Under the pieces are notes generated by a model. It did not search any database, was not told where the DNA came from, and saw only the letters and a program-made list of their open reading frames with translations. A stretch of DNA of 64,000 nt from Malurus cyaneus samueli (lineage: Eukaryota; Chordata; Aves; Passeriformes; Maluridae). Positions 42,531-54,842 of this stretch are shown here, piece by piece; the first letter of the stretch is position 1, and every line of letters starts with the position of its first letter. Both the position numbers and the translations under genes were made by a program. The stretch covers positions 9,855,208 to 9,919,207 of the forward strand of contig CM019214.1 in assembly GCA_009741485.1 (NCBI GenBank), in the 5' to 3' direction.

Positions 42531-42585
42531 ATGGCTAAGGGCAGCCTGATGAGCAGCAGGGAGGACACAGCCATTGTCTGGCCAG
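42531..42585 (+). CDS. NYX: Candidate first coding exon of NYX (tentative)
   Basis: ATG at 42531 opens 18 codons (MAKGSLMSSREDTAIVWP) plus one base before a strong CAG|GTAAGC donor. It ends in phase 1, which is the phase needed by the NYX acceptor at 45664-45665, and joining gives a hydrophobic core AIVWPVLLWV ahead of the first LRRNT cysteine, as a signal peptide needs. Human NYX also has a short first coding exon of about 12 codons ending in this phase, as I recall the family. The start context is weak and 55-nt matches can arise by chance, so this is a proposal only. Confidence 0.3.
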
Positions 42586-45231
42586 GTAAGCGACTCATCC
42601 AGATGATTTCTGTTGGGAATTTTGGTTTCCACATTTGATGTTAAGCTGGTTACGCTCCTCTGTACCAGCACCTGTTTCCTGGGGTGACAGCCAATCTCTT
42701 ACTGCTGGTGATCCTTTCCCACCGCAGATGACAGAAACCTGCCCTCAGCACGGCTGGGGGGAAGGATGCGGATGAGCTCCTGAAAAGCAGTGGCACAAAG
42801 CTGCAGGATTCCCTGAGAAGGTCAGTGGTGGAAGAAAGATACTCACCAGGAAGGTGCTGGGGACTTCTTCAGTTTGAAAGTGTGAGAGAAGAGCGTTTTC
42901 CTTCATCTTCCTTTCTAAACTTAGATCTTTTTATGGAAAAATGATGCAGGGAAATGACAGAGGATGAAACCTGTCCCTGTTCTTCCTGTGTGCTTTTAGA
43001 TCCCTCAAGTTTGCTTGCCAGACCTGAAATGCCACTAGAGAATAATCAAGGTAATGTTTGCCATCATTCTAAATGGTGAGTATACTCTTATTCTGCATTA
43101 TCCAGTAGTGGATTAGACAGATCGTTTGGAAAGGTGGTGGTTAAATATTCAAATATTGCAATCATTGTCTCTTTACCCTTCTAAAAACACTGCAACCTTC
43201 CCTAATGTCACAAATATTTTTGACCTTCCTGCTGTATTTCACCCCTTTTCTCAAACACACCTCTCATCTGAGCACCCTCTGTGTCAATGAGCCGCAGAGG
43301 GCTTCAGCTGCTGCCCTGTCTGGGAACACAGCATTAAAATCAAATAACATTCTTTTTTAGGGATGGGGAAGGAGTAAGGTGGGAAAGATGGGAATGTTTC
43401 AGGCTACATTGATCAGACAACATCTGGCCAAGAGGGGAGAGTTGATCTCTTTTGCCCTGAGCTACAGCTCTCCCAAGGGTTTGGTGGGGTTCAGGTGGAA
43501 GATTTTTTCCAACTTCCTTTGCAGAAGAAAGAGGAGAAATTACCACAAAAGCTGCATTGCTGAGGGGCTTCTCTGAGCTTCTCTTACTGGGGAGATATTT
43601 TCTCACTGCATGGACCTCATGCACTTGCTTTCCATGTCCTGCCCAGTGCAAAGATACTTTTGTAAACAGAGATCTTAGAAATCTGCTATGAAATGCCACT
43701 CTCAGGAGACCCAGATTGAACACTTGTGTAAGAGAAAAACAGGCTGGATATGGCTTGGCTGCAGACATTGCCTTTATTGAGTGATTAGAGAAGAAGCAGG
43801 GAGGGGAAGGAGGGGATTTGGTTATCAGCAAGCTCATTCCTGCAGTGCCCACTGAGTGCACAGCAGTGGGTGGAGGTCTGCTCTGAATTCAGGCCAGGGA
43901 TGTGACTGAGCTTAGGGCAGCTGGAGTTAACACTGAGCTTGTTCAGGACAGCCTCACCTGTGGGACAGTCTGTGCACAAATGCCCCTCTGGATGTCACCC
44001 CGAACCCATACGAGGCTCCTGTACTGGCAGCAACACTCGCATCCATTGTTTTCTAGTCAACCACCCGCAGTCAGGCATTTGGGAACAGGCAAATCCTTAA
44101 TCTGTCTGGCTCTCAGTTTATGTAACAGCCTCACAAAAACAACATATGCCCCTGTTGGCACACAGAGGGTGCAGTGGTGCAGAGGGTAGCAAACGAGGCA
44201 GTCCCTGGGCAGGCTGCACAAAGAAAGAGCAATCTGAGGCCAGCATATTGTTCCCCTTCTTGTCCTTAGACTCCAGCTGTTGTCAGGGCCTTGACTGCAG
44301 GGGAATTTCCTTCAGCTGTGTCTGTTAGATAAGGGCATGGGAAAAGGAGAAGAGCAGACAAACAAAATGACAACCTGTCTAAAATCCTTTCCCCTCCCAG
44401 TGTCCTTCACTATCATTTATCCTTGAGGTGATGCTGTTTTGCTAATTCTCCAGTCACAATAGTGTGCCCAGGCATGATGGGACCTGAATTTTGATGAAGA
44501 GGCCACAGCTCATCCCTTTGTGATGCTCTCTCTGTGTATCCAAACTATCCAAAAACCAGGGTGGTTTGAACAGACCCAGGCTGGGCAGCTCCTGGCTTGA
44601 TGCCCTTCAGAGGGGACTTGCCCAGCAACTGGTTTTGTGCATCTCCTTTACACAGGCAGTGTAAACCCCTAAATGCTATCCCATGCACGTCGTCTTTAGA
44701 AAGGATGGAGGAAAGGCAGAGCAATTGCAGCTCAAACTGTCATTTGTCCAGTACATTAAAGCCTTAAAGACTGCAAAAATAAAAGCTTGATGCTTGCTGA
44801 AGCTGATGCTTCCTGGCATATCACCTCACAAGTCTGTCGTATAAAAAATGCCCATGGGAATACAGCTGCAGCAGGCAAATGCTTTGCTGCAAACCACAGG
44901 GAAAGGCAGCCCAGCTGCAGGGAAATCCCTCCCCCAGATACTCAGCAGGAGTGGGGAGGAAACTCCCCTGATTCCAGCAGTGCTGTAATAGAGGTGGCTG
45001 TTGGTAAAGCTGTTGGTATCTCGTGTTTTGCTGAGAAAAAAAGAAAAAAGAGATTATATTCGCCAATAAACTGCAGCAGAAAACCTGTCAGCAGCAATGG
45101 CACCATTTCCTGCTAGTGAATACGTAAAGATCGCTGATGAGGCTTTTCTTTTTGTTGAGAAGAAGGTAGGATGTCTGGGACAGGAATAAAAAAACCTGCT
45201 TTTAGTTCTTCCTCTTTAATGAGTTCATTTT

Positions 45232-45460
45232 CATGGAATCAGAGAAAGGGTTTTGCTGGAAGAGACCTAAAAGACCACCCCATTCCAACCCCGACACCTT
45301 CCACCAGACCAGGTTGGTCAGAGCTTCATCCGACCTGGCCTTGAACACTGCCAGGGTTGGGGCATCCATGACTTCTCTGGATACCCTGTGCCAGTGCCTC
45401 ACCACCCTCACAATAAATAATTTCTTCCATTTATTCCTAAATTTCCTCTCTTTCAGAGAG
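45232..45460 (-). mobile_element. CR1 LINE fragment, 3' end
   Basis: Begins with TCATGGAATCAGAGAAAGG, then GGAAGAGACCTAAAAGACCA, ACCTTCCACCAGACCAGGTT, GACCTGGCCTTGAACACTGC, GACTTCTCTGG and CCTCACCACCCTCACAATAA. This is the ordered reverse complement of the avian CR1 3' region. It lies about 200 bp upstream of the NYX acceptor, probably inside the last NYX intron. Confidence 0.93.
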
Positions 45461-45665
45461 GAAAGACATTTTTCATTTAAAAAAAAAAATTGCAGATGTT
45501 TTCTAACATCGTTCATGAGAGCTCTTTGGTCAGCACTGGTGTACAGGTGGCAATTAGCCTGGCTAGAGAGGAAGCAAAGACAGTGTAATTTCTTCTTCTT
45601 GCTGTGACTAATTAATTTGCTAATGATGCACCCTTTTCTCTCCCGTCTCTCTTTGGGGATGGCAG

Positions 45666-47065
45666 TGCTACTTTGGGTCCCGCAGGTCCATGGGGTGTGG
45701 GCCTGTGTGCGCTCCTGCCCTCCCAGCTGCGTGTGCACCCCGGAGCGGAGCTGCTCCGTGCTCTGTGACCGCGCCGGCCTGGGCCAGATCCCCAGCGAGT
45801 TCCCCTGCGAAGCCTCCTCCATCAACCTGGACAAAAACAGCATCAAGTTCCTGTCCGAGAGGGCCTTTGGGACGCTGCCTTCCCTCAGGTCCCTGTCTCT
45901 CAACCACAACAACATCTCCTTCATCACGCCGGGGGCGTTCAAGGGGCTGCCCAGCCTGACGGAGCTGAGGATGGCCCACAACGAGTACATCCGCTATCTC
46001 CACACACGGACCTTCACCGCGCTCCGGCGCCTCGTGAGGCTGGACCTGGCCGACTGCAACCTCTTCAACATCCCAGACAGGATCTTCATCGAGCTGCCTG
46101 CTCTGCAGGAGCTATTCTGCTTCCAGAACAACTTCAGGAGGATCCCAGGCGCCATCAGGGGCATGGAAAACTTGACCCACGTGTACCTGGAGAGAAACAG
46201 GATCGAAGCGGTGGCCTATAACTCCCTGCAGGGCCTGACCAAGCTGAAATACCTGAACCTGCAGGATAACAAGATAAATGTCATCCATGAGCGAGCCTTT
46301 CAGGGCTGCCAAAGGATGGAGTACCTGTACCTGAATGACAATTTGATCAGTGAGCTTCCAGAAAACTCCTTTGATGGCCTGAGGCGCCTGAAGATGCTCA
46401 ACCTGGGGGGGAATTTTCTCAGGAACATTTCCAACACCTGGTTCAGGGACTTGGGGGAGCTGGAGATCCTTTACCTGGACCGCAACAGGATCAGCTACAT
46501 CGAGGAAGGGGCTTTCGAGAACCTCACCAGCCTGGTGGCGCTGCACCTGAACAGCAACAACCTGACGACGCTGCCCTTCTCCGTGTTCGAGCCCGTGTAC
46601 TTCCTGGGGCGGCTGTACCTCTTCCGCAACCCCTGGGAGTGCGACTGCCGTATCGAGTGGCTCAAGGAGTGGATGGAGAACTACAGGCTCGTCAGGGACA
46701 TTCCGTGTGCCTCCCCCTCCTCAGTGGCTGGCATTGACCTGACGGACGTGCTCTACGAGAGGTCTCCCGAAGGTTACTGCCTCGACCCCGTGGAGCTGAA
46801 CATCACGTCCGAGGGGCCCACCCCGAGCCAGGAGCCTTGGTCAACCACAGAGAGCAAGTTCAACAGCCTTATCTCCAAACTCTTGCTCCAGATGGGCCTT
46901 CCCGAAGAGGTGGCAAACGCCACCGAGGTGTACAGCAACACCACACAGCTGGATGGACAGACTGAAGGGGTTTCTTCAGGCATGGGGAAAGACAGAACCG
47001 AGGCCGGCTCCTCTTCCTTGTACCTCCCAGCACTTTTTATAGTGATTGTTCTGCTGTGCAAATAG
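45666..47065 (+). CDS. NYX: NYX, nyctalopin, leucine-rich-repeat protein (terminal coding exon)
   Basis: Nyctalopin sits on the dendrites of retinal ON-bipolar cells and is needed to localise TRPM1 in the mGluR6 cascade; loss in mammals causes congenital stationary night blindness. The exon encodes the end of a signal peptide, a cysteine-rich LRRNT (CPPSCVC, first Cys at 45704), 11-12 LRRs with [16 protein letters not shown] and LKMLNLGGN, an LRRCT from NPWECDC (46628) to the last Cys at 46778-46780, a Ser/Thr-rich stem and a hydrophobic tail [15 protein letters not shown]. Eight N-glycosylation sequons are present. FGTLPSLR and [15 protein letters not shown] match mammalian NYX closely. A pyrimidine tract followed by GCAG at 45662-45665 looks like a true acceptor in phase 1, so the in-frame ATGs at 45623 and 45626 are probably intronic. 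An internal ATG at 45659 is a less likely alternative start. Stop TAG at 47063-47065. Confidence 0.95.
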
Positions 47066-48110
47066 TCCAAGGGCTATGTGGAGCAGGGGCTCTGCCTAAG
47101 CATTTAGTCCCTGCACATACTTAGTCATTATAGAAAAGTTTTTATTGCGGGCCTCTGATACAGAATGGGCTCCAAACCCTTCCAGGTTGTGTTTGTTGGA
47201 TCTGGCTCCAAATTCTCCTGGGAGCTGGTGGGATCTGGGTCCCACCCTGGGTGATAAACCTGCCTGGTGGGTGTCTCAGAGCCTCCTGGATACTCACAGG
47301 AAGATGAGTAGCACTAGGGTTGAATTTTCCTAGAGATTTGTGTTCCCTGCTGGAAACTGTACAAAGAGGGGTCTGTCTCTGTGGTATTTATTCCATTGGC
47401 CAGCTCCAGTGACTTGACTTCATGAGAGCAAGAGAGGCAGCAAAACCAGACCTCTCTTCATGTCCTGACAGACACTCACACCATGGCAAGTGCTGCTGAA
47501 CAGTGGGAAACTCTTCCTGATTTCCCCCAGCAGTACAGGAGGGAGCAGTCCTGGGCAGCATCCAGGGATGCAGCACTGGGCCTCATGAAAAAAGGGAAAA
47601 CATCTGGGGAGGGCACCTGCCCCAGGCAGGTCTGGGCACAGCCACAGACAGGATTTTGATCCTTTCTCCCACCTGTTATCCTGGCTCCGGTGCAGGAGAA
47701 TCTGTGTTTGTCAGAACATTCTTCTGTGAGGCAAAGCTACTTAAACTGAACAACCTACTTATTCACATAAGTTCGATGTGTTTAATTTTTCAATGAATAT
47801 ACTGTTTCAATGAATACATTGTTTTTATTTTTAGATTATTTCATGGCCTGGCAGCAGGGGCAGAGCATGGTGATGACAAATGCAACCAGGCCCTATGAAA
47901 TATTTTGTATTTCCACCACTAATGTGTACCATGTATTGTGTCATACTTTGCCATACTGATAATTTTCTTTTATATGGCATCTTAAGTGTTTTACCTTTGA
48001 AATCTTCAATGAAAGCTGCTAATATGACCAGAAAGAATGATGTTTTATGTGTCAAAGCATATTAATAAAATAATTTGATATTTTACTCACAAAAATAAAT
48101 TAATTGCTCA
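47066..48110 (+). other. NYX: NYX 3' UTR (inferred)
   Basis: Unspliced non-coding sequence from the NYX stop to two AATAAA hexamers at 48064-48069 and 48094-48099. No other gene begins in it. The end point is inferred from the hexamers. Confidence 0.5.
48064..48099 (+). terminator. NYX: Paired AATAAA polyadenylation signals
   Basis: Two canonical hexamers 30 bp apart, about 1 kb after the NYX stop, followed by GGGTTTTTTTTTGAG, which is the T/G-rich kind of downstream element expected. Confidence 0.5.
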
Positions 48111-51100
48111 AACCTTGGGTTTTTTTTTGAGATCCTTGAATAAGTCCGATGATTTTTTTGGTAGGCGATTCAAATGGGTGCACAAGTGTCCTTTCATGGC
48201 CTAGAGTAAATGGAAAGCTATTTATTGCAGCATAAATGCCTTCATTTAGAACCTGACTGTGCTTAGTTTGTGTTAAGCAGCAACACTTCAAAATATAAGT
48301 GACTCTATAGAAATACACTTCTGTCCAAAAAGATCTACTGCTTTCTCATTAGAACCAGAGATTTCCAGAGAAAAGCTGAGTACAGGCAAAGCCAAGCCTT
48401 CCCTGCTGCAATGGCTCCTCAGTTATCTGTAGCTCGACCACAGTTTCCCCAGGGAATCAAAATGCCAGATGGTTTGATAAATGCCTATTTGACCTGTTCC
48501 ATGAACTAAATTCAATGAGTTTGGATTTCCAGACTATTTATGAATCCGTTAATCTTCTTAAGTGCTAAATTCATCTGTGTATTATAAGAGGCTGTTTTCA
48601 AACCTAGGCCAGCCCAGTGCTGTAGAGGCGTATTAGGTTGAGGATGCCTTTACAGGAGCACTATTTCATTCTGTCAGGGGAGGTTTATCAATAGGCCTGG
48701 CACAGATGGTAGGACACAAATGGTTGTATTTCACTTCCTATAAGCACGGATGTCTCATGAACGAATTGTTTTTATAACCCACGTGTTCATTTTCTGTGCT
48801 GGAACACATTAAAGCTGAAGATCGCCTTACTGTGCCATTGTTGAGTGGCTTTCGAGTCAATTAGTGCTTCAAAGATGCTCCTGCTTTATCTGCAAGATGC
48901 AGATCTGAATGTGGAGCATCTTAAAATACTGGTTTTAGCAGAGATTTAGTGCTGTCAGGTGACAGACTAAATGGATGTACATTGTACAGTGTGACAGCAG
49001 GGCAGTGACTTTGGGCATCAATGGTTTAAGTGTCTCAAATGGTTTAAGTGTAGTCAAAAACCTGCCTGCCCCAGGAATCTTTCCCTGCGCTGCTCCAACA
49101 CAGTCCTGGCTGCCTGGAAAGGGCGAGGCTGGCATCCTGCGGGGGGGTAATGGGCCTTCAGCTTCCCTGCAGGAACAGGGACAGCCTCCATGCTGCTCCG
49201 AAATCCTGCTCTTCCCTCTGAGCTGAGAGCTCAGCAATGTGTGTTTGTGTGTTTCCAGTGGCACAGAGCAGCTGGCACATGGGCACTTGGAGTGGATGGG
49301 GAGAAGTCTGTGAGCCTGGGGTTGCTCTCGCTTTTCTCCTGTCTTCTCTGTGCTGCTCATTCCTTGAGGAGACACTAGAACTGCCTGCTTCATCCTTTCA
49401 TGATTCTTGTTTCGAAACTCTTAGCAAACAGCTTGTTTCACTGATTACATGAGCAGGTGACAACTCATAATCACATTTTTTTTTAACAAATAATTTGAGG
49501 TTTTCATTTTCTTAGATCAGACTCTTGCTGCAAAAACTGTGCTTCAGTAAACCCAAACCAGTTGTTGGTTACTAATGCATGGCTCAGAGTTTCTTCATAA
49601 ATCAATGCTGTTTTCAAAATCTGCCTCTGGACTAAGACACCTCCAAAGGTGCCAAACCAGTGTCTTTTTGGAATAACTGCAAATATTTTCCATCAGAGTG
49701 ATGCTCCCAGCCCTGCCCTCAGCATGAGGTGCTGGGATTTTGTTTGAAGTAGTGGGGAGTCATGAGCTGGCTGAGGTTAGGATATACTTTCTGAATAAAG
49801 TTTATTCAGAGAGCTGCTGTTCCCAGACTGAAGCACCTGAGGTCCTGGGAGATGGCAATTTGTATTAATGTGTGGTACCTGGTGACACTTCACTGCTCTT
49901 CACTGGTGCACCTGTTTTTTTTGCTTTACAACAGTTACTGTTAGAACAGAAGGGAGACGTTGTCAATGTAAATAGAGGAAAGAAACCACCTGACTTTGGA
50001 TGTCATCTCTGTGTCTTGGAATTCTGTTGCTGTGTTGAACCCCTAGGATCATATTCAGTGTTTAACATGAACACTAGGACTTTTTTTTTCTTAAAATTTA
50101 CTGCTACTGTCAGTAACCCCCTGCAAAATGTATCTATTGGCTGTTTTCCTTTTCTTGTGGATTATCATATTTTTCTGTTTTGGAAAGAAACATGAAGTCC
50201 AGGACATGAGGAATCACTGTCTTTTGCTAGAGTGGGAGCAGCTGCTGTCTGAGACTGACAGCTGCTGACCAGCTGAGACTGAGGAACTTCATGGCCAGTT
50301 TTCAAGGGTGTTGTTACATATTTTAGCTAATTGTTGTCTTCACAATATCTGGCTGACAGCTCTTAATAAATTTTAATTTGTTGAGTTTTCCCCTGATAAT
50401 TTTTGTGCTCACAAATTCAAAAAGAACCAAATCAACTGAGTTAAAATTTCTTATTCCAGAAAACTGGTGTTCCTCCTTTGAAAGATATGAAGTCTTACAA
50501 GAAAATAGCCTGCCATGGTCACTCCTGCTCCAATGTGAGTTTCAGAAAACAGGGCTTGTCTGAGTGAGAAAAAAAGTGCTTGTAATGCCTGCTTTTGTAG
50601 AGTGAAAGTATGGGATTGTTGCAGAAACACTAATAATACTGGTCCTTCCTTTTCCCCCACTCAAATCTGATAGAAATCAGTGGAGTTTGAAGGATTTGCT
50701 GCACTAACCTTCAAAGTCGTTTAATAACAATATGACAGAAAATGTTAACCATGGAATAATGGTAATTATTCCAGAAATATGTAATTAAAAAAAAAAAAAA
50801 AAGGTATCATGAGTATTACTTCAAAGAAAACCATATAGCTAATATTTAAAACATAAACCTAAATATGTGCAAGATCAGCACCAAAGTTCCATTTCTCACG
50901 GGGGCAAGGCTGGTATTTCAAACTATAATGTAAAAATGAATACAGAAAACTGGTATTTCTGGACAGAGAATTGTCTCTGCCTCTTACCCGAAGCCTGATT
51001 CTGTTGACCCTGTGGTTAGTTGAGCCAGCCTGATCTTGCACTCTGTGGTTATTTTTAGCCTCAAATGGCAGAAGTTAATTTCTTCTGCAGTTCTTCTCAA

Positions 51101-52560
51101 CTTTGACCTTCACCACATCCTTTGATCTTTGTTGTACTTCTATCTTCATCTCTCTGTCCTTTAAAGGACTGTTTTAGAGTTAACTCTGAATTTGCATATC
51201 ATAAATCTTATATTCTCTATGAAAAATCCCAAAGCATTTCAAAAAGGCCTAAAATTACCATTAGTTTTTCTATACACACCTGATGGTTTCCTCTTCATGC
51301 CTGTTCTACGTCTTTGCTGTTTGGATTAACAGCTGATTTCACTTTGTGCCTGCTCAGCACCTCACATGAGGGTTTTGACCTGTGTCAGCAGATTCTTGGT
51401 GTGGCTGTAGGTTTGCAATGAGGCTTAAGGTGCCCTTGGTCTGCCTCCCCATGTTTTCCACACTTTCCTTTCCACTCCTCCTCTTCTGCACCTGTTTCTT
51501 TCTGCTCCAGGCCAAAACTTGCCATACCCTCACTGTGCTGCTCCAGCAGCGCCAGCTGTGATTGAAACTGCAATGGCCCAGTTAAAACCTACACTCAACC
51601 CTTCCCTCTTTTTTTGATGTTTGGGATCCCTATTATTTGCACCAAAATTTTATAAGCCAGATTGGGCCATAAGTGGTTTAAACTGGGGAATATATATAAT
51701 ATAATAATTAATAATATATAATTAATAATAAATGATGTTTGTTGCTTATTAAGGGGAATGAGCTAAATGGGGAAGGTGGTGCTCCATTTCTGCTCAGTTT
51801 GCTTAGAATGAGGGCAGCTTTACAGGCACAAGGATGTTGGGATGGGGTCTGGGGAGTTCTGGGCTTTTTGAGGGCAGATCAGGGGACAAGCAAGGAAACA
51901 CTGAGTCCCCGGTGGGATGAAGATGTGCTGGACTCACCACAAACTGTGCCATACAGGCAGGTGTAAAAATCCATGTAGGTCAGTGGGATTTTACTGCTGG
52001 GCTTTTGATGATGAGAACAAGGTTGAGTGAGCAGTGCCAGGGTGGGCACAAGTGACAGATCAGTAATGAAGGACAACCAGCTGTGCACACAAAAATTGGG
52101 ATGGAATTGGCAGCAGCAATTCCTCACAGTGCTGAATGGTTTTATCTCAATGTGCTGTGACAATAAGAAATACATCAGATACTAAGTGGCCAGGCACTTT
52201 CTTGATGTATGAGACTGCTAAAGAGCCAGAGGGCAAGGTACAGAAATAAATGATAAACTTGCAATCAGATAAAGCTGGTTGTAAATATCTGTGCTGAAAC
52301 CAGCAATTGATTATTTCAGCAGGCAAAAAGTAGCAGCAAATTTGCAGATGCAGAATTTTTTAGGCTAGCAAAGCTTAAAGGAGGTGGTGATGAATTCCAG
52401 ATTATTTGAAAGGCAGATAATTTGGAGCAATAGGATCGATAAAATAGATGCTGGCATATAGAAGGTAATACGTATTGAAAGACACAGCCTGAGCCGTTCA
52501 CAGGCATAGATGAGTCGTTTAGGGAAAAGAAGACCTGAGAATTGCTATGAAGAGCTGGAA
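48110..52560. other. Intergenic region downstream of NYX; no gene seen
   Basis: Mostly AT-rich. It contains a 16-A run at 50787-50802 and an AT-only low-complexity block at about 51690-51735. In mammals CASK lies next on the opposite strand; I find no CASK exon here on the minus strand. Confidence 0.5.
51690..51735. repeat. AT-only low-complexity block
   Basis: ATATATATAATATAATAATT-type sequence with TAATAA units over about 45 bp, probably a decayed microsatellite. Confidence 0.7.
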
Positions 52561-52565
52561 TCCTT

Positions 52566-52645
52566 TCTGGGTAACCTGTTCCAGGACTTTACCCTTCCCG
52601 CAGCAAAGATTTCTTCCTTATACCTAGTCTAAATATTAGCTAACT
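52566..52645 (-). mobile_element. CR1 LINE fragment (short, old)
   Basis: TCTGGGTAACCTGTTCCAGG, then GCAAAGATTTCTTCCTTATA and CCTAGTCTAAAT follow the order of the reverse-complement CR1 3' region (Gly-Asn-Leu-Phe block, then TTTCTTCCTAATATCTAATC). The middle and outer parts are too diverged to trace. Confidence 0.55.
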
Positions 52646-52649
52646 TGTG

Positions 52650-53350
52650 AATTTTGAAGACAGATCTTTTTTACCCATTACAGAGCTGTATGCATTTCTT
52701 CCTAACAATAAATGAAAAAAAAGTTTTGAAAGTTTTAATAATAAACAGAAAACAAACTTCTGGGATTTATCTTCTTTCACCTAAGGATAACTTCATAAAT
52801 CTTTACTGATTTATTATCCAATAATCTTTACTGGGTTGCGGTTTTGATACAGATTTGTTGCTTTTGCTACATCCACCCTAATAAACAAAAATGGCTGTAA
52901 GGCAGAGTAAAGAGATGTTTAGACATTGAAATTGTTGAATTTAATGAAAAATGACTGAGTTTAAAAAACTTTACTTTTGCATCAGCCTGGGGTGGATTCT
53001 TCGGCATTCAGTAGTGTGTGCTGTAACATTGCTATAACCTGTAATATTTACTGCTTATTAATGAAATATTCTACACAACAATCCATCCATCTCTCACTCC
53101 ACAGTTATGATGGCTGAGAGATGAGGGCTCCTGTAATTTCATCACCTTGCCCTGAACACATAACTGATTTCAGGAAATAGTTGGTTGAAGAGATGCAAAG
53201 CAGACAATTGTGTTGAAGAAATCCAAAAATACATTTAGCCCTCTTCCACAAATGACTTTTTTTCTTCCTTGACAAAAAGGAGCAGTTTTTACTCTCTTTT
53301 AAATCAATTTAAATTCCAATTAAAATACTTTCAATTGATCATTCCAGTTT
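52650..53350. other. Non-coding AT-rich stretch, nothing recognised
   Basis: No open frame of interest, no named repeat. Confidence 0.5.
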
Positions 53351-53355
53351 TGATT

Positions 53356-53470
53356 ACAGAGTCATTTAGGTTGGAAGTCAGCTCTTAATATCATCTATTA
53401 CAACCCCCTGAGTTCAAGCAATGGTAGCTACAGGTTTCTCAGGACTCTGCAGTTGAATCAAGTGTCTTCA
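53356..53470 (-). mobile_element. Possible diverged CR1 3' fragment
   Basis: CAGAGTCATTTAGGTTGGAA and a following ATCATCTATTACAACCCC resemble the reverse-complement CR1 3' terminus. The rest is not alignable by eye. Confidence 0.4.
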
Positions 53471-54800
53471 GGACTTTTCTCTAAACAGGATATTTTAAGG
53501 AATTTAGAAAAACCTTCTAAAGGTTACATGTACATGCTGCAGATAAGAATTTTTCTAAACATACTCATCATGGGCTGCCTCGTCTCCCATTGGAAACTGT
53601 GGCGTGTTTAGGTTGGTAGCTCTGAATTGCTCTAATATCTCTAATTGCACCATATCAAGAAAACACCTGGAGCTGTTGTCATGTCAGGTTCTAAAATCTG
53701 AGCTACCTGCAAGCAGTGTTAGTTAAAATTGCTTGGTACCTGTTCAGATTGTTTTGTTTTTTTCACAGTAAGATTAGGTATCTCTTGAAAACTACAAATA
53801 TACTGAAAGTCTGCTGAAACATGAGACAATAAATGAGGCATGTGTGAGGCTGGATAAAAAATGAGAATATGTAACATATTTTGCCATTGCCTTGCTGCCT
53901 CACTTTTAACCACAGTTAATATGGGCATGAATACTAGGAATATAATGTTTTTCTTTATGGGAAAAGTAACTGGCTAATGTTGGGCATTCTAGCTTCAAAT
54001 TATTTTATAAAATTCAGTATTAATATTTTTTTAAATTAGGTTTGTCATATAGAGTAAAACAAAGTGATTTTTGGATATTAAAAATAAATGAACAGGCCAT
54101 GCTTACCTACACAACTTTTGATAAAAACAGCAACATACAGGCCAGGATGGAGACCAGCGAGTGCATTGTCTTCATTCTGCTCACTGTGCCAGGGTCTTCA
54201 CACCCTCTACGACAAAATCACTTTTTTGTATGTTTATTTTTGCCATTGGCAGTGTTTTAAATGTAATTTATGTTTTTGTTATTTGAGAGATGAAACAAAA
54301 TTTTAAACTTTGCATTTCATTTAGAGAGATGAAAGTGCAGCATCAGTCTAAAGAGATCTCAAACCAAAAATAATTTGAAATCTTCCAGTCAGTTGCATAT
54401 AACAGCCAAATCCTCCTTATTTAAAGACAGTTACGTTAGTTTATTTCAAATGTTGGAAAAACTGGGATTCATATTTACTCTGAATAAGTAAAAGATAATA
54501 CTTAAATATTGAGGTAAATATAGTAAAGTATGGCAAACACATTCCCACAAGAAATATTTTTCCTTGCTGCAAACTGGAATTCCAGAGCCTTGCACTGTGT
54601 GCCGTGGATCACAGAGTGCAATTCCCGAGGCTCCCACGGTGCTGGCTCTGTTGTGGCTCACAAGGGAGCCGTGCAGGTGACAAGGTCCGCAAACCGTGTT
54701 GGCTCCCAGAGCAGACAGCAAATATTTGTTTTCAGGACATTTTCAAGCACATTCCCAGCTCAAAGCAGAGGCAAGAAGAAAAGGGAAGTGAGGAGCTGAC

Positions 54801-54842
54801 AGAATCATGGAATGCTCGTGGCTGGAAGGGACCCTGCCCTTG
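54801..54842 (-). mobile_element. CR1 3' terminal stub, cut off at 54842
   Basis: AGAATCATGGAATGCTCGTG followed by GCTGGAAGGGACC is the 3' terminal block of CR1 in reverse complement. After some 40 bp it stops at the edge of an LTR-like segment instead of continuing with the expected AAGATCATC block. Confidence 0.65.

Noticed and set aside
45617..45665. N-terminal extension of the NYX frame
   Set aside because: Pyrimidine tract plus acceptor at the phase and place of the known family intron; treated as intron.
45202..45990. 262-codon open frame on the minus strand
   Set aside because: It is antisense to the NYX exon and runs through the CR1 fragment; its composition follows from the sense coding strand.
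46112..46546. 144-codon frame antisense to NYX
   Set aside because: Repetitive pattern is the mirror of the LRR codons on the plus strand.
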